DNA of 64,000 bases from Ensifer aridi (GTDB taxonomy: Bacteria > Pseudomonadota > Alphaproteobacteria > Rhizobiales > Rhizobiaceae), in the NCBI RefSeq assembly GCF_002078505.1, contig NZ_LUAV01000034.1, positions 1 to 64,000 of the forward strand, in the 5' to 3' direction. Every line of letters begins with the position of its first letter. The first letter of the stretch is position 1. Made by a program: the position numbers and the translations under genes. The notes beneath the pieces are model-generated. The model searched no databases, had not been told where the DNA came from, and saw only the letters and a list, made by a program, of their open reading frames with translations. Positions 52,083 to 61,702 of the stretch are shown here, in pieces.

Positions 52083-54338
52083 ATGGTCACGGCCAAGACG
52101 ACTTCGCTCGGACGCCCGCCGCCGCAACTGGCAGGCGGCTGGGAGATCGGGCTCCTCCTGTTCCTCGTGCTGATCTACCTCGGTGGAGCTGTCGTCAATC
52201 CGACTTTCTTCGGGTCGACCGAGGCCCTTCACGCGCTGCTGCGGGATACCTCAAGGGTCGGCATCATTGCGGTCGGCATGACCTTCGTCATCGCCAACAA
52301 GGACCTCGATCTTTCGGTCGGTTCCACCTACGGGCTGATCGCGGTCGTCTTCGCGAGACTCTTCGCCTCCAGCTTCCTTGACCTCGGCATCGCCACGACC
52401 GTCGTCCTTTGCCTGCTTCTCGGGGCTGCGATCGGCCTCCTCAACGGCGTGCTCGTCACGCTCCTCAAAGTGCCGGCTTTCATTGCGACGCTGACGATGC
52501 TCTTCATCGGTCGCGGATTCGTGCTGGCGCTGACGCACGGCCAGGCGATCTATTATTCCGGCAAGGCCAGGGATTACCCGCTCTTCTTTCACTTCGGCGA
52601 GACAAATATCTTCGGTTTCAACAACCAGATCGCGATCTTTTTCGTCGTCGCGATCATTGGCGCCTATGTGCTCGCCAAGACCCGCTGGGGTTACGAGACC
52701 TTTGCGACAGGGGGTAACGAGCAGGCGGCGGTTTATGCCGGCATCCCGACGAACTGGGTGCGCGTGCGCGCCTATCTGATCTCGTCTCTTTCGGCCACCC
52801 TCGCCGCGCTGATGGCAGCGGCGCAGGATAAGGGCGTGACGCCCCTCTACGGCGTGAGCTGGGAGCTCACCGTCATCGCGTCCGTCATCATCGGCGGCGC
52901 GTCAATCGTTGGCGGCCGCGGGAAGGTCATCGGCTCGTGCCTCGGCGCCGCACTGGTCGTGCTGATCGACAAGGTGCTGCGCGAAGGTTGGCCAATCACG
53001 CGCAGCGTCGTCATCGAAGGTGAGGTCATCGAGGTCAGCGCCAGATACACCCTGCCCGCCGGCGCTGTCCTGGTTTTCCTCGGCCTCCTTCTCGTACTCG
53101 CCGTCCTCATCGAACCTTACCTCATACGTCGGCAATGGGCCGGCCGTTTCTGGGCTTGGCTGCGTCGACGCCCGCCGCCGGCGGCGCTCGAAACGGGCGG
53201 AGTGGCGTTAGAAGCTGTCCAGACCAAGGGGGCGATGGCGGCCGACATGGAGTTTTCGGCCAAGGGGCTCGGCACATTCCTCGCCCGTCGCGATGCGCTT
53301 GCCATTATTCTGACCGCCGTGCTCTGGCTTACGGGGCTTGCGCTTCGTCCGGACTACTGGTGGACGCTCTCGAACACCTTCGCCATTCTGCTCAACTATA
53401 CCGAGCTGGCGCTGATCGCGGTCGGCCTGACCTATGTGATCGCAGCCGGCGACATCGATCTGTCGGTCGGGGCCGTGCTTGCGCTTGCCGGTAGCACGGC
53501 GGCCTATTTCCTGAAGGTGCTGGGCGCCGATCCCATGACGGCGATCGCGATGGGCCTTACGGCGGGGATGATCGCCGGGCTTGTCAACGCCACGCTCGCG
53601 ATCGGTTTCAAGCTGCCCTCCTTCATCGCTACGCTCGGCATGTTCTACATCGCCCGCGGTCTCGCCGCCTGGCTCGTTGCCGGCCGGCAACTGACCGGCT
53701 GGAGCGAGACGTACAATCTCATCGGCCGCAAGGTGAACGATGTTCTCCTCTATTTCGGCATGTCGCTGTCGCCCGGACTTCTCCGCGCGATCGCCGAGGT
53801 CGTCAGCGTCCAAACGCTTTGGATGTTCCTCGTCGCCGTCGTTGCCGGCATCGTGCTCGCCTATACGCCCTTCGGGCTCAAGGTCTGCGCTACTGGCGGA
53901 AACTTGCGCGCCGCGGCCTACGCCGGCATCGACACCAACCGCGTGCGCTTCCTATCGCTCATGCTGGCGGCGCTCTGTGCGACAATGGCCGGCATCATCA
54001 ACATCGCCTATTTCCGCAGCTTCAACCCGGTCGCCGGCCAGTTCCGCGAACTCGATGCGATCGCCTCGGTGATCATCGGCGGCGGCTCTATCTTCGGCGG
54101 CCACGGCAGCATGATCGGTTCGCTTGCGGGCGCCGCCGTCATCACGCTTGTGCGGGCGCTGTTGCAGTTGAACGTGCAGGGCTTCAGCATGCCGCAGCAC
54201 TGGATCAACGTCTTCATCGGCGTCATCCTCATCGTCGCGGTGCTGATCGACATCTGGGTGCGCCAGGCAAACATACTCGGCAGGCTTAGAGCGCGGATCG
54301 CAAAACGCGCACCAACGGGAGCAGGCACGTATGGCTGA
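52083..54338 (+). CDS. Fused double permease of CUT2-type sugar ABC transporter
   Basis: A single 751-residue chain holds two RbsC/XylH-like permeases in tandem. The first half (about 1-365) and the second half (about 390-745) each have the same series of about eight membrane segments and the same landmarks: VGMTFVIANKDLDLSVGSTYGL versus VGLTYVIAAGDIDLSVGAVLAL, FIATLTMLFIGRG versus FIATLGMFYIARG, and SVIIGGASIVGGRGKVIGS versus SVIIGGGSIFGGHGSMIGS. Standard CUT2 systems make a dimer of separate permeases. Its stop overlaps the start of the ATPase gene by eight bases. Confidence 0.93.
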   Translation: MVTAKTTSLGRPPPQLAGGWEIGLLLFLVLIYLGGAVVNPTFFGSTEALHALLRDTSRVGIIAVGMTFVIANKDLDLSVGSTYGLIAVVFARLFASSFLDLGIATTVVLCLLLGAAIGLLNGVLVTLLKVPAFIATLTMLFIGRGFVLALTHGQAIYYSGKARDYPLFFHFGETNIFGFNNQIAIFFVVAIIGAYVLAKTRWGYETFATGGNEQAAVYAGIPTNWVRVRAYLISSLSATLAALMAAAQDKGVTPLYGVSWELTVIASVIIGGASIVGGRGKVIGSCLGAALVVLIDKVLREGWPITRSVVIEGEVIEVSARYTLPAGAVLVFLGLLLVLAVLIEPYLIRRQWAGRFWAWLRRRPPPAALETGGVALEAVQTKGAMAADMEFSAKGLGTFLARRDALAIILTAVLWLTGLALRPDYWWTLSNTFAILLNYTELALIAVGLTYVIAAGDIDLSVGAVLALAGSTAAYFLKVLGADPMTAIAMGLTAGMIAGLVNATLAIGFKLPSFIATLGMFYIARGLAAWLVAGRQLTGWSETYNLIGRKVNDVLLYFGMSLSPGLLRAIAEVVSVQTLWMFLVAVVAGIVLAYTPFGLKVCATGGNLRAAAYAGIDTNRVRFLSLMLAALCATMAGIINIAYFRSFNPVAGQFRELDAIASVIIGGGSIFGGHGSMIGSLAGAAVITLVRALLQLNVQGFSMPQHWINVFIGVILIVAVLIDIWVRQANILGRLRARIAKRAPTGAGTYG

Positions 54339-55116
54339 GGCGACATCCGAACCGATCGTCGAAATGCGAGGCATCGAGAAGGCTTTCGGCGCCGTGCAGG
54401 CGCTGCGCAACGTCGATCTCATCCTTTATCCAGGCGAGATCCTCGGCCTTGTCGGCGACAATTCGGCTGGCAAATCGACGCTGATGAAAATCTTGACGGG
54501 TGCCTACCAGCGTGATGCCGGCGAGATCCTCGTCGCGGGCACGCCGGTGCAGTTCAAGAGCCCGCATGAGAGCCGCGACGCCGGCATCGAGATGATCTAC
54601 CAGGATTTCGCGCTCTGCGGGAACATGGATGTCGGCCAGAACATCTTCCTCGGCCGCTGGCCGCTCAAAGGTCCCTTCGTCGATCGGCGGGCGATGTATC
54701 AGGAGGCCGATCGCGTGCTGAAGCGCCTGAAGGTGGACGTGAACTCCGTCTATCAGAAGGTCGAGAGCCTGTCGGGCGGGCGCCAGCAATCCGTTGCGAT
54801 CGCCCGCGCCATTTCCTTCGAGCCGCGTGTCGTGATCCTCGATGAGCCGACCGCCAATCTTTCCGCCATGGCGACGGAGCGGCTGCTCGAAACCATGCTC
54901 GAACTCAAGCGCCAGGGGGTCGCCCAGATCATCATCTCGCACCGGCTGGTCGACATCTTCGCCGTGGGTGATCGTGTGATGGTGCTCAAACGCGGCGAAT
55001 ATGTCGGCGACCGCTACATCAGGAACACCGATGAACACGAGGTGCTGGAGATCATCGTTTCCGGCACCCGCGAGACGGCGCTGACCGCCGACGAGGCAAG
55101 GCAGAGTCGGGCGTGA
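54331..55116 (+). CDS. Half-size ATPase of CUT2-type sugar ABC transporter
   Basis: A 261-residue ABC ATPase with Walker A GDNSAGKST, the Q-loop YQDFALC, signature LSGGRQQSV and Walker B VVILDEPTAN, then the H-loop IISHRL. CUT2 ATPases such as RbsA are normally about 500 residues with two ABC domains; this has one, as in FrcA, the fructose ATPase of Sinorhizobium. It therefore must form a homodimer under the fused permease. The ATG overlaps the permease stop by eight bases, indicating coupled translation. Confidence 0.93.
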   Translation: MAEATSEPIVEMRGIEKAFGAVQALRNVDLILYPGEILGLVGDNSAGKSTLMKILTGAYQRDAGEILVAGTPVQFKSPHESRDAGIEMIYQDFALCGNMDVGQNIFLGRWPLKGPFVDRRAMYQEADRVLKRLKVDVNSVYQKVESLSGGRQQSVAIARAISFEPRVVILDEPTANLSAMATERLLETMLELKRQGVAQIIISHRLVDIFAVGDRVMVLKRGEYVGDRYIRNTDEHEVLEIIVSGTRETALTADEARQSRA

Positions 55117-55288
55117 GCGTGGCTTGAACGCCAGGCAGCGCGTTCATATCTCCTTCCTGGAAGACGGTGATGCCGGTCCGGTCTTAAGCTACCCGGCTGG
55201 CCATCATGAAAGTGCCTGCGCACGCCGGTGACCGTCACCTTCGCACGCTGCTGCACCTTCCATGCACACAAGTTCGGAGGGATAGGTC

Positions 55289-56248
55289 ATGGGCTACATT
55301 GACAAGAACATTCACGCAGCATCCGATGCCGACCTCCTCGACGCCTATTCCCAGACGGTGACGGATGTCGTCGATCGTGTGGGACCGGCGGTGAGCCGGA
55401 TCGAACGGATCGGCGGGCGCGGCGGCCAGGGGTCCGGCTTCGCGATTTCGCCGGACGGGCTGATCGTCACTAACAACCACGTCGTCGAAGGCGCGCGCGG
55501 CATTCGCCTCAAGATGCCGGACGGCTATGTCGGCGAGGGGCGGATTCTCGGGCGCGACCCGGACACGGACCTGGCGCTGATCAGGGCCGATGCGAGCCTC
55601 AGCGCCTCGGCGCCGCTCGGCGATTCGAAGAATCTGAGGCGAGGGCAGATCGCGATTGCCATCGGCAACCCTCTCGGCTTCGAGTGGACGGTGACGGCCG
55701 GTGTCGTCTCGGCGCTCGGTCGGTCCGTCCGGGCGGCAACCGGACGCCTGCTCGACGACGTGATCCAGACCGATGCGGCGCTCAACCCCGGCAATTCCGG
55801 CGGTCCCCTCGTGTCCTCGGCAGGTGAGGTCGTCGGCGTCAACACGGCTGTGATCCAGGGCGCGCAGGGCATTGCCTTCGCCGTCGCTGCGAACACCGCC
55901 AATTTCGTGATCTCGGAAATCCTGCGGTTTGGCCGCGTGCGCCGGGCCTTCGTCGGGGTCGCCGTCGACACGATCGCCTTGCCGCGGCGCGCGGCGCTAC
56001 GCGCCGGCGTCAGCGCGGAAACCTCGGTCAGGCTGCGCCGGGTGGAGGCTGGCGGCCCGGCCGATCAAGCCGGTCTCCGCGAAGGCGACTTCGTGCTCGC
56101 CATCGACGGTAGCCCGGTTCTCGGCGTCGACGATATGGTCCGGCTGCTGGATGGCGAACGTATCGGAAGGGCGACCGAGTTTCTGATCTATTCGGTGGCG
56201 AACGAGGTTGAACGCAAGACCGTGCTGCCGGTCGCGCGAAGCTCATGA
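55289..56248 (+). CDS. HtrA/DegP-like serine protease with one PDZ domain, no signal peptide
   Basis: A 319-residue trypsin-fold protease. The catalytic triad is His64 (TNNHVVEG), Asp94 (DPDTDLALI) and Ser170 (NPGNSGGPL), and one PDZ domain occupies about residues 215-305 (GPADQAGLREGDFVLAIDG). Unlike DegP, no signal peptide or membrane anchor is present at the N-terminus, so it would act in the cytosol unless a start was missed. GGAGG lies upstream of the ATG. It sits between the sugar ABC operon and the polyol dehydrogenase in the opposite orientation to the latter. Confidence 0.9.
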   Translation: MGYIDKNIHAASDADLLDAYSQTVTDVVDRVGPAVSRIERIGGRGGQGSGFAISPDGLIVTNNHVVEGARGIRLKMPDGYVGEGRILGRDPDTDLALIRADASLSASAPLGDSKNLRRGQIAIAIGNPLGFEWTVTAGVVSALGRSVRAATGRLLDDVIQTDAALNPGNSGGPLVSSAGEVVGVNTAVIQGAQGIAFAVAANTANFVISEILRFGRVRRAFVGVAVDTIALPRRAALRAGVSAETSVRLRRVEAGGPADQAGLREGDFVLAIDGSPVLGVDDMVRLLDGERIGRATEFLIYSVANEVERKTVLPVARSS

Positions 56249-56289
56249 CGGGTTCATCTCGGGGCGTCTTCCTTGGAGAGATTCGCCCG

Positions 56290-57753
56290 TCACACGTAGT
56301 CGCGAAGAGTCGCTGCTGACCCCTTTTCGAAGAGCCTCGTCAGAGCGTTGATGAGTGTGAGCCGGAACGGAGCACTTTCTGAAAGATCCGTGCCGAAGAC
56401 GTCCGTCATCGTCAGAAAGGCCGCGACGATTCCTTCCGGAGCGCCCATCCCCTGCGTAAGCTCGGCGATGCGGGCGGCATGGGGATCCCGTACGTCGATC
56501 GGCCGGCCCGCCTCGTCCACTCCGCGCGCATAGCGCATCCAGGCGGCAACGCCGAGCGCCAGGCGGTCGTAGCCAGCGCCCGCTTTCAGCCGGTCGCGGA
56601 TCGTACCAAGAAGCCGCTGCGGCAGCTTCTGCGAACCGTCCATGGCGATCTGCCATGTGCGGTGGCGCAGCGCCGGATTGCGAAAGCGCTGGAGGAGCTC
56701 GGCACGGTAGGCCGCAAGGTCGAAACCCGGCAGCGGCGGAAGCGTCGGGCTCACCTCTTCGCGCATCAGCCCTCCGATCAGCGCTTCCATGCCCGGGAGC
56801 GCCATGGCGTCGGCGACCGTTTCGGCGCCAGCGAGATAGCCGAGATAGGCGAGCGTCGAATGGCTGCCGTTCAGGAGGCGGAGCTTCATCATCTCGAAGA
56901 CGGCGACGTCGTCGGCAAAGAGCGCCCCGGCATTCTCCCAGGCGGGCCGGCCGAGCGGGAAGTCATCTTCGATCACCCATTGCCGGAAGGGCTCGGTCAT
57001 CACGGGCCATGCATCCTCGACCCCGAGCGCCGCCGCGATCGCACTCCGGTCGCTGTCCGTCGTTGCCGGGACGATCCGGTCCACCATGGTGGAGGGCGAG
57101 GCGACGTTGCGGACAAAAGCGGCCAGGGCTGGATCGCGAAGCTCCGCGAAGCGCGTGACGACACGTTTCAGCACGTGGCCGTTGGACGGGAGATTGTCGC
57201 AGGTGAGCAGCGTGAACGGTGCTGTCCCGGCGCTTTTTCGGCGGGCCAGCGCCTCGACGATGAAGCCGATTGCCGAGCGGGGTTGGCCGGGGTTTTCGAG
57301 GTCGTGAACGATGTCGGGGTGATTTTCGTCGAGCGTGCCGGTTGCAGGATTGTGACAATAGCCTTTTTCGGTGATCGTCAGCGACACGATGCGGGTGGCG
57401 GGGTCGGCCATGCGGCGAAGGACGGCTTCCGGGTCCTCCGGCGCGCAGAGCAATTCGACGACGCTGCCGATCACCTGCAGTTCTTCGCCGTCGCCGTCCT
57501 GGACCTTGAGCGTGTAGAGCCCGTCCTGTGGGGCGAGGGCGTCCCGGGTTTCGGGGCTCCTGAGCGAAACGCCGCAAATGCCCCAGGAGGGATCCTGTGC
57601 GAGCACCGCATCGGTGAAGGCGGCCTGGTGTGCCCGATGAAACGCGCCGATACCGAGATGGACGATGCCGACGGTCACCCGTGCGGGGTCGTAGTTCGGC
57701 CTGCCAACGTCCTTGGGTAGCTGGCCGAGCGTCTGTCTTGAGAGCCGTGTCAT
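56290..57753 (-). CDS. Mannitol/fructuronate-type polyol dehydrogenase
   Basis: A 487-residue NAD-dependent long-chain polyol dehydrogenase of the mannitol 2-dehydrogenase/fructuronate reductase family. The nucleotide-binding start GIVHLGIGAFHRAHQA and the catalytic Lys region KLRLLNGSHSTLAYLGYLAG are present, as are CDNLPSNGHVLKRVV and MDRIVPATT-like VDRIVPATTD. Reaction: oxidation of D-mannitol, D-arabinitol or similar polyol to a ketose, or reduction of fructuronate. It is convergent with the protease gene; the sugar importer nearby could supply the substrate. Confidence 0.92.
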   Translation of the reverse strand: MTRLSRQTLGQLPKDVGRPNYDPARVTVGIVHLGIGAFHRAHQAAFTDAVLAQDPSWGICGVSLRSPETRDALAPQDGLYTLKVQDGDGEELQVIGSVVELLCAPEDPEAVLRRMADPATRIVSLTITEKGYCHNPATGTLDENHPDIVHDLENPGQPRSAIGFIVEALARRKSAGTAPFTLLTCDNLPSNGHVLKRVVTRFAELRDPALAAFVRNVASPSTMVDRIVPATTDSDRSAIAAALGVEDAWPVMTEPFRQWVIEDDFPLGRPAWENAGALFADDVAVFEMMKLRLLNGSHSTLAYLGYLAGAETVADAMALPGMEALIGGLMREEVSPTLPPLPGFDLAAYRAELLQRFRNPALRHRTWQIAMDGSQKLPQRLLGTIRDRLKAGAGYDRLALGVAAWMRYARGVDEAGRPIDVRDPHAARIAELTQGMGAPEGIVAAFLTMTDVFGTDLSESAPFRLTLINALTRLFEKGSAATLRDYV

Positions 57754-58101
57754 GAGGTCCGCCTTTCGCGGGAGGTCGCCCGCCCGGCGATCGGTTGGCT
57801 GATAGGCATCTTGCTCCTCCCCCGCGTTTTCTCGAAACAGCCAAGAGTTGATAGGCCAGTCGTCGAGATCGAGTCAATCGCCGCCGCCGACGCTGGGGCC
57901 GAAGTGGACCGGACGGACGGGGTCATGCAAATGCCATAATGGCTGAAGACGTTCTCGTACATAGATCGAGCACGATCTTCGCCGCCCGCTCAGCCTTGGA
58001 GGCTCTTTCGCCGCATTTGCGGTTTTCGGAGCGGGCAAAATCTCCCAGGACCTGATGAGAAGGTTCGCCGCGACCAAAGCAGAATTGCGAGGTTCAATGC
58101 G
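57754..58101. other. Intergenic region with nested stem-loops
   Basis: About 350 bases between the divergent polyol dehydrogenase and glycosyltransferase genes, with no credible gene. At 57984-58036 the arms GCCCGCTC and GAGCGGGC enclose two smaller hairpins (GCCTTGGAGGC and CCGCATTTGCGG), so a structured transcript or leader is possible. No tRNA pattern fits. Confidence 0.45.
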
Positions 58102-59166
58102 ATGCATTCCATCCAAGACCGTCTTCCAGTCTCAATCATCATTGCGAACTACAACTATGCGCGTTTCCTCCCGCGGGCGATCGAGAGCGCACTGGACCAA
58201 AGCCACAGTGACGTCGAGGTCATCGTCGTAGACGACGCGTCGATTGACGATTCGGCTGATGTGATCGCCTCCTATGGAGGGAGGATCAAAGCCCATATGC
58301 GCGAGGCGAATGGCGGCCATGGCGCAGCCTTCAACACGGGATTTGCGGCGAGCCGGGGAGCGATCGTGCTCTTCCTCGACGCCGACGATTACCTTTACCC
58401 GAACGCAGTCTCCGAGATAGTGGCCCGTTGGGAGGACGATACGGCTCAGATGCAGTTCAGGCTGCACATCGTCGACGAATGCGAGCACGTCAACGACGTG
58501 TTCCCTCCGCCCGAGGTGCCTTTCGAGTCCGGCGACGTTACTCCGCAATTGTTGCGCCGCGCCCGCTATCAGACGACGGTGACCAGCGGTTTGGCCTTTG
58601 CGCGTTCGGCGCTAGACGCGATCATGCCGATCCCGGAGACAGAATTCCGGCAGGGTGCCGATGGTTATCTCGTCACCTTGGCACCGCTTTACGGACAAGT
58701 GAGGTCGATCGACTCCTGTCTCGGTGCCTATCGCATCCATGGAAACAATCATTCGATTTTCGCCGAGAAGCTTGGACAGCGAGCGCGCTGGCGTGTCGAG
58801 CACGACTTTCACCGCCTGCAAGCGCTGGCGGCTCAGGCGAAGAACGTTGGGCTGGAGGTCTCGCACGACGCCAATCTGCGCGATCCGACGCATCTGGAGG
58901 AACGGCTGGCCTCCTTGTGCGTCGATAGCCGGCGCCATCCAGTCGCTGACGATTCCAGGGTAGCGCTCGGTGCTGCCGGTGCCGTCGCAAGCTTGGCAAT
59001 GAACGTCTCCTTGCGCCGTCGCGCTATGCTGGCGGCCTGGTTCCTATCCGTTGGACTCCTTCCGCTGCGCATGGCAACGGCCGTGTTGTCATGGAAGCTT
59101 GTCGCCTCTTCAAGGCCGGCCTTTCTTGCGCGGCTCTCGAAGACCATCCGCCATGTGACGGGATAG
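58102..59166 (+). CDS. Family 2 glycosyltransferase
   Basis: A 354-residue GT2-type glycosyltransferase. It starts VSIIIANYNYARFLPRAIESAL, has the nucleotide-sugar DDAS motif (VIVVDDASIDDS) near residue 47 and the metal-binding DADD (FLDADDYLYPNA) near 93, all in the N-terminal GT-A domain. The C-terminal third has two short hydrophobic segments (about 295-335) that may anchor it to the membrane. The acceptor is unknown; a role in surface polysaccharide or protein glycosylation is usual. It stands alone in the window. Confidence 0.9.
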   Translation: MHSIQDRLPVSIIIANYNYARFLPRAIESALDQSHSDVEVIVVDDASIDDSADVIASYGGRIKAHMREANGGHGAAFNTGFAASRGAIVLFLDADDYLYPNAVSEIVARWEDDTAQMQFRLHIVDECEHVNDVFPPPEVPFESGDVTPQLLRRARYQTTVTSGLAFARSALDAIMPIPETEFRQGADGYLVTLAPLYGQVRSIDSCLGAYRIHGNNHSIFAEKLGQRARWRVEHDFHRLQALAAQAKNVGLEVSHDANLRDPTHLEERLASLCVDSRRHPVADDSRVALGAAGAVASLAMNVSLRRRAMLAAWFLSVGLLPLRMATAVLSWKLVASSRPAFLARLSKTIRHVTG

Positions 59167-59389
59167 GACTCAGGGCCTACCCGAAGTAACTACTAATGCA
59201 GCCCTCTCTAAATAAATCCTGATGTGATAAATTAGCGCTGGAGCAACGTCGGCTTGTGGAGCCCGATGACGTTCCGGTCTCGCTCCGAGGCCGGTACTCA
59301 TTGACGTTGCATCAGCGTCTCCGCCAGGCCGCATCGGCTGGGGCCTCCATGAGGTGCCCTGCACGCAAGCTCGGATTGGGAGGTGTATT

Positions 59390-60649
59390 ATGGTGCGCAA
59401 ACTGTGTCTCGCCCTGGCGGTCGCGGCATCAGCGCTCGCAATGAGTGCGTCTGCCTGGGCAGACATCACGATCCTCGTGCCTTCGGGGAGTGAGGGTGAC
59501 GGCCTTAGGGCCGCGGCTGCCGACTACGCGAAGTTGAAGGGCACGAAGGTGGAGACGGTGCAGGCGCCTTATGCCAATGTCTTCGAACAGGGCGCCAATG
59601 CAGGGGCAACGAAATCGGGCGTTTTCGACATCATCCTGATGGACGACCCGTGGATTCCGTTTTTCGCCGAAAACGGCCATCTCGAGGATTTGACGTCCTA
59701 CTTCAAGAATGCGGGCGTCGAGGGACCGGACAACGACTTCCTGTCGAAGTCGCTGGCGATCTGCCGCAATCCCTATAATGAGGGGCCTTATGTCTGCCTG
59801 CCATATGTCGGCAACGCGCAGATGTTTTTCTATGACGCCGCCAAGTTCAAGGAGGCGGGCGTCGAGGCGCCGAAGACCTGGGATGACGTCCTGAAGGCTG
59901 CGAAAATGCTGACCGAGCAGGGAGGGGGCCGTTATTTCGGCTATGTCTTCCGCGGCGGTCAGGGCAACCCGGTGGTGGCCGACTTCATGCCGATCTTCTG
60001 GTCCTATGGCGCCAATATGTTCAATGAGGACCGGACGAAGGTCACCATCGACACGCCGGAGGGCGCCGAAGCCATGAAGATGTTCATGGCCTTGCGCGAC
60101 GTCTCTCCGAAGGGTGTGGAGAGCTACAACGCCAACGAAGTCGGAACGGCCATGGCCGCCGGCACCGCTGCCTCGTCGATCAACTGGCCGAACTGGGTCG
60201 CGACCTTCGAGGATCCGAGCCAATCGAAGATGGTCGGCAAGATTTCCTATAGCCCGATTCCGGCGGGTACCAAGCCGGGCAGCTCGGAGATAGGCCATTG
60301 GACCATGGGCATCATGGCGGCGTCCAAGAACAAGCAGGAGGCCTTCGACTTCATGATGTGGGCGACCTCGCCCCAGCAGATCAGGATCTCCGCCGAGCGC
60401 GGCAATCCGCCCGTCCGAGCGTCGGTCTTCACCGATCCGGAACTCACCAAACAGGAGAAGTTTCGCCACTATCCGGTGTTGATGCAGGCGATCGAGGCTT
60501 CGACGCCCCGGCCGCGCCACCCGAAGTGGCCGGAAATCGAGAACGCCTTCGGGATCGAGCTCTCAAAGGCCGTCGCCGGAACGATCAAGCCGGAGGAGGC
60601 GCTGAAGAACTCGCAAGCCGCGGTCGAAGAGATTACCGGCATCAAATAA
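59390..60649 (+). CDS. CUT1-type sugar ABC transporter binding protein
   Basis: A 419-residue family-1 extracellular solute-binding protein with a signal peptide (about 1-24, ending SAWA). The segments GVFDIILMDDPWIPFFAENGHL, LPYVGNAQMFFYDAAKFKEAGVEAPKTWDDVLKAAKML and MWATSPQQIRISAERGNPPVRASVF are typical of maltose/trehalose-type binding proteins. It is followed by two permeases and an ATPase in one operon. The substrate is unknown. Start chosen at the ATG behind GGGAGG. Confidence 0.93.
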   Translation: MVRKLCLALAVAASALAMSASAWADITILVPSGSEGDGLRAAAADYAKLKGTKVETVQAPYANVFEQGANAGATKSGVFDIILMDDPWIPFFAENGHLEDLTSYFKNAGVEGPDNDFLSKSLAICRNPYNEGPYVCLPYVGNAQMFFYDAAKFKEAGVEAPKTWDDVLKAAKMLTEQGGGRYFGYVFRGGQGNPVVADFMPIFWSYGANMFNEDRTKVTIDTPEGAEAMKMFMALRDVSPKGVESYNANEVGTAMAAGTAASSINWPNWVATFEDPSQSKMVGKISYSPIPAGTKPGSSEIGHWTMGIMAASKNKQEAFDFMMWATSPQQIRISAERGNPPVRASVFTDPELTKQEKFRHYPVLMQAIEASTPRPRHPKWPEIENAFGIELSKAVAGTIKPEEALKNSQAAVEEITGIK

Positions 60650-60777
60650 ACGGCCGACCGCAAGGCGGGGCTTCCGTTCCCGCCTTGCGGTCGGTGCTAA
60701 GGCGCGGGGTCGAGGAACGCCGCACGGGCCCTGCCTCTTCCCGCCCCAGTGCGTACGGACAGGTCCGGGAGGGACCT

Positions 60778-61698
60778 ATGTTGAAGTCCGAAAAAGGCAC
60801 AGCTGCGTCGCTCCGACTTGGGCGCGGTATGGAGCAATGGTCCGAGCGTCACCTGCGCTATCTCATGCTCGCCCCGACGGTGGTGATTCTCCTGGCGCTG
60901 ACGATCTTCCCGAGCATCTACATGTTCTATGCGGCGGTCCACAGGGTCAGTCCCAACCCCGACCTGCCCTGGACCTTCGTCGGCGTCGACAACTTCGCCC
61001 GGCTGCTCACCGACGGCCAATTCCAGGTCGCCCTGCGCAACACCGTCGTCTTTACGGTCGTGGCGGTGTCGATTGAATTCCTGCTCGGCCTCGGCCTCGC
61101 GCTCTTGCTCGACAAGTTCATCCGCCGGCTTACTTTCCTGAAGACCGTGCTGATGATCCCGATGATGCTGCCGCCGATCGCCGTCGCCATCACCTGGAAG
61201 CTCATCTACGAGCCGCAATTCGGCGTTCTCAACGAGATCATGTTCCGCCTCGGCCTGCCCATACAGGCCTGGGCCGGCGACGTGAACCTTGCGATGTTCT
61301 CGATCATCGTTGCCGATGTCTGGCAGTGGACGCCGTTCATCTTTCTCCTGATGCTCGCGGGACTCGCCAGCCTGCCCGTCGAGCCCTATGAGGCGGCCGC
61401 GCTCGACGGCGCCTCATCCTGGCGGCAGTTCTGGGACCTGACGATTCCCTTCCTGAAGCCGGTCATCGCCATTGCCCTCCTCCTGCGCGTGATGGATGCG
61501 CTGCGCCTGTTCGACCTTGTCTTTATCCTGACAGGGGGCGGGCCGGCGGACCGGACCAAGGTCCTGAGCCTCTATATCTACCAGGTCGCCTATCGCTTCG
61601 CCGATCCCGGTTATGCGGCGGCGATATCGCTCTTCGTTCTGTTTGTGACGATCGTCTTGAGCACCTGGTTCATGAAACGCATGCGGCTTGCGGAGTGA
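60778..61698 (+). CDS. CUT1-type sugar ABC permease (MalF-like)
   Basis: A 306-residue permease with six membrane segments and the EAA loop (EPYEAAALDGASSWRQFWDLTIPFLKP) that contacts the ATPase. The first membrane segment is at about 29-50. It lies 128 bases downstream of the binding protein with GGGAGGGA directly before its ATG. It pairs with the next permease. Function: inner-membrane channel of the sugar importer. Confidence 0.94.
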   Translation: MLKSEKGTAASLRLGRGMEQWSERHLRYLMLAPTVVILLALTIFPSIYMFYAAVHRVSPNPDLPWTFVGVDNFARLLTDGQFQVALRNTVVFTVVAVSIEFLLGLGLALLLDKFIRRLTFLKTVLMIPMMLPPIAVAITWKLIYEPQFGVLNEIMFRLGLPIQAWAGDVNLAMFSIIVADVWQWTPFIFLLMLAGLASLPVEPYEAAALDGASSWRQFWDLTIPFLKPVIAIALLLRVMDALRLFDLVFILTGGGPADRTKVLSLYIYQVAYRFADPGYAAAISLFVLFVTIVLSTWFMKRMRLAE

Positions 61699-61702
61699 GG
61701 CG

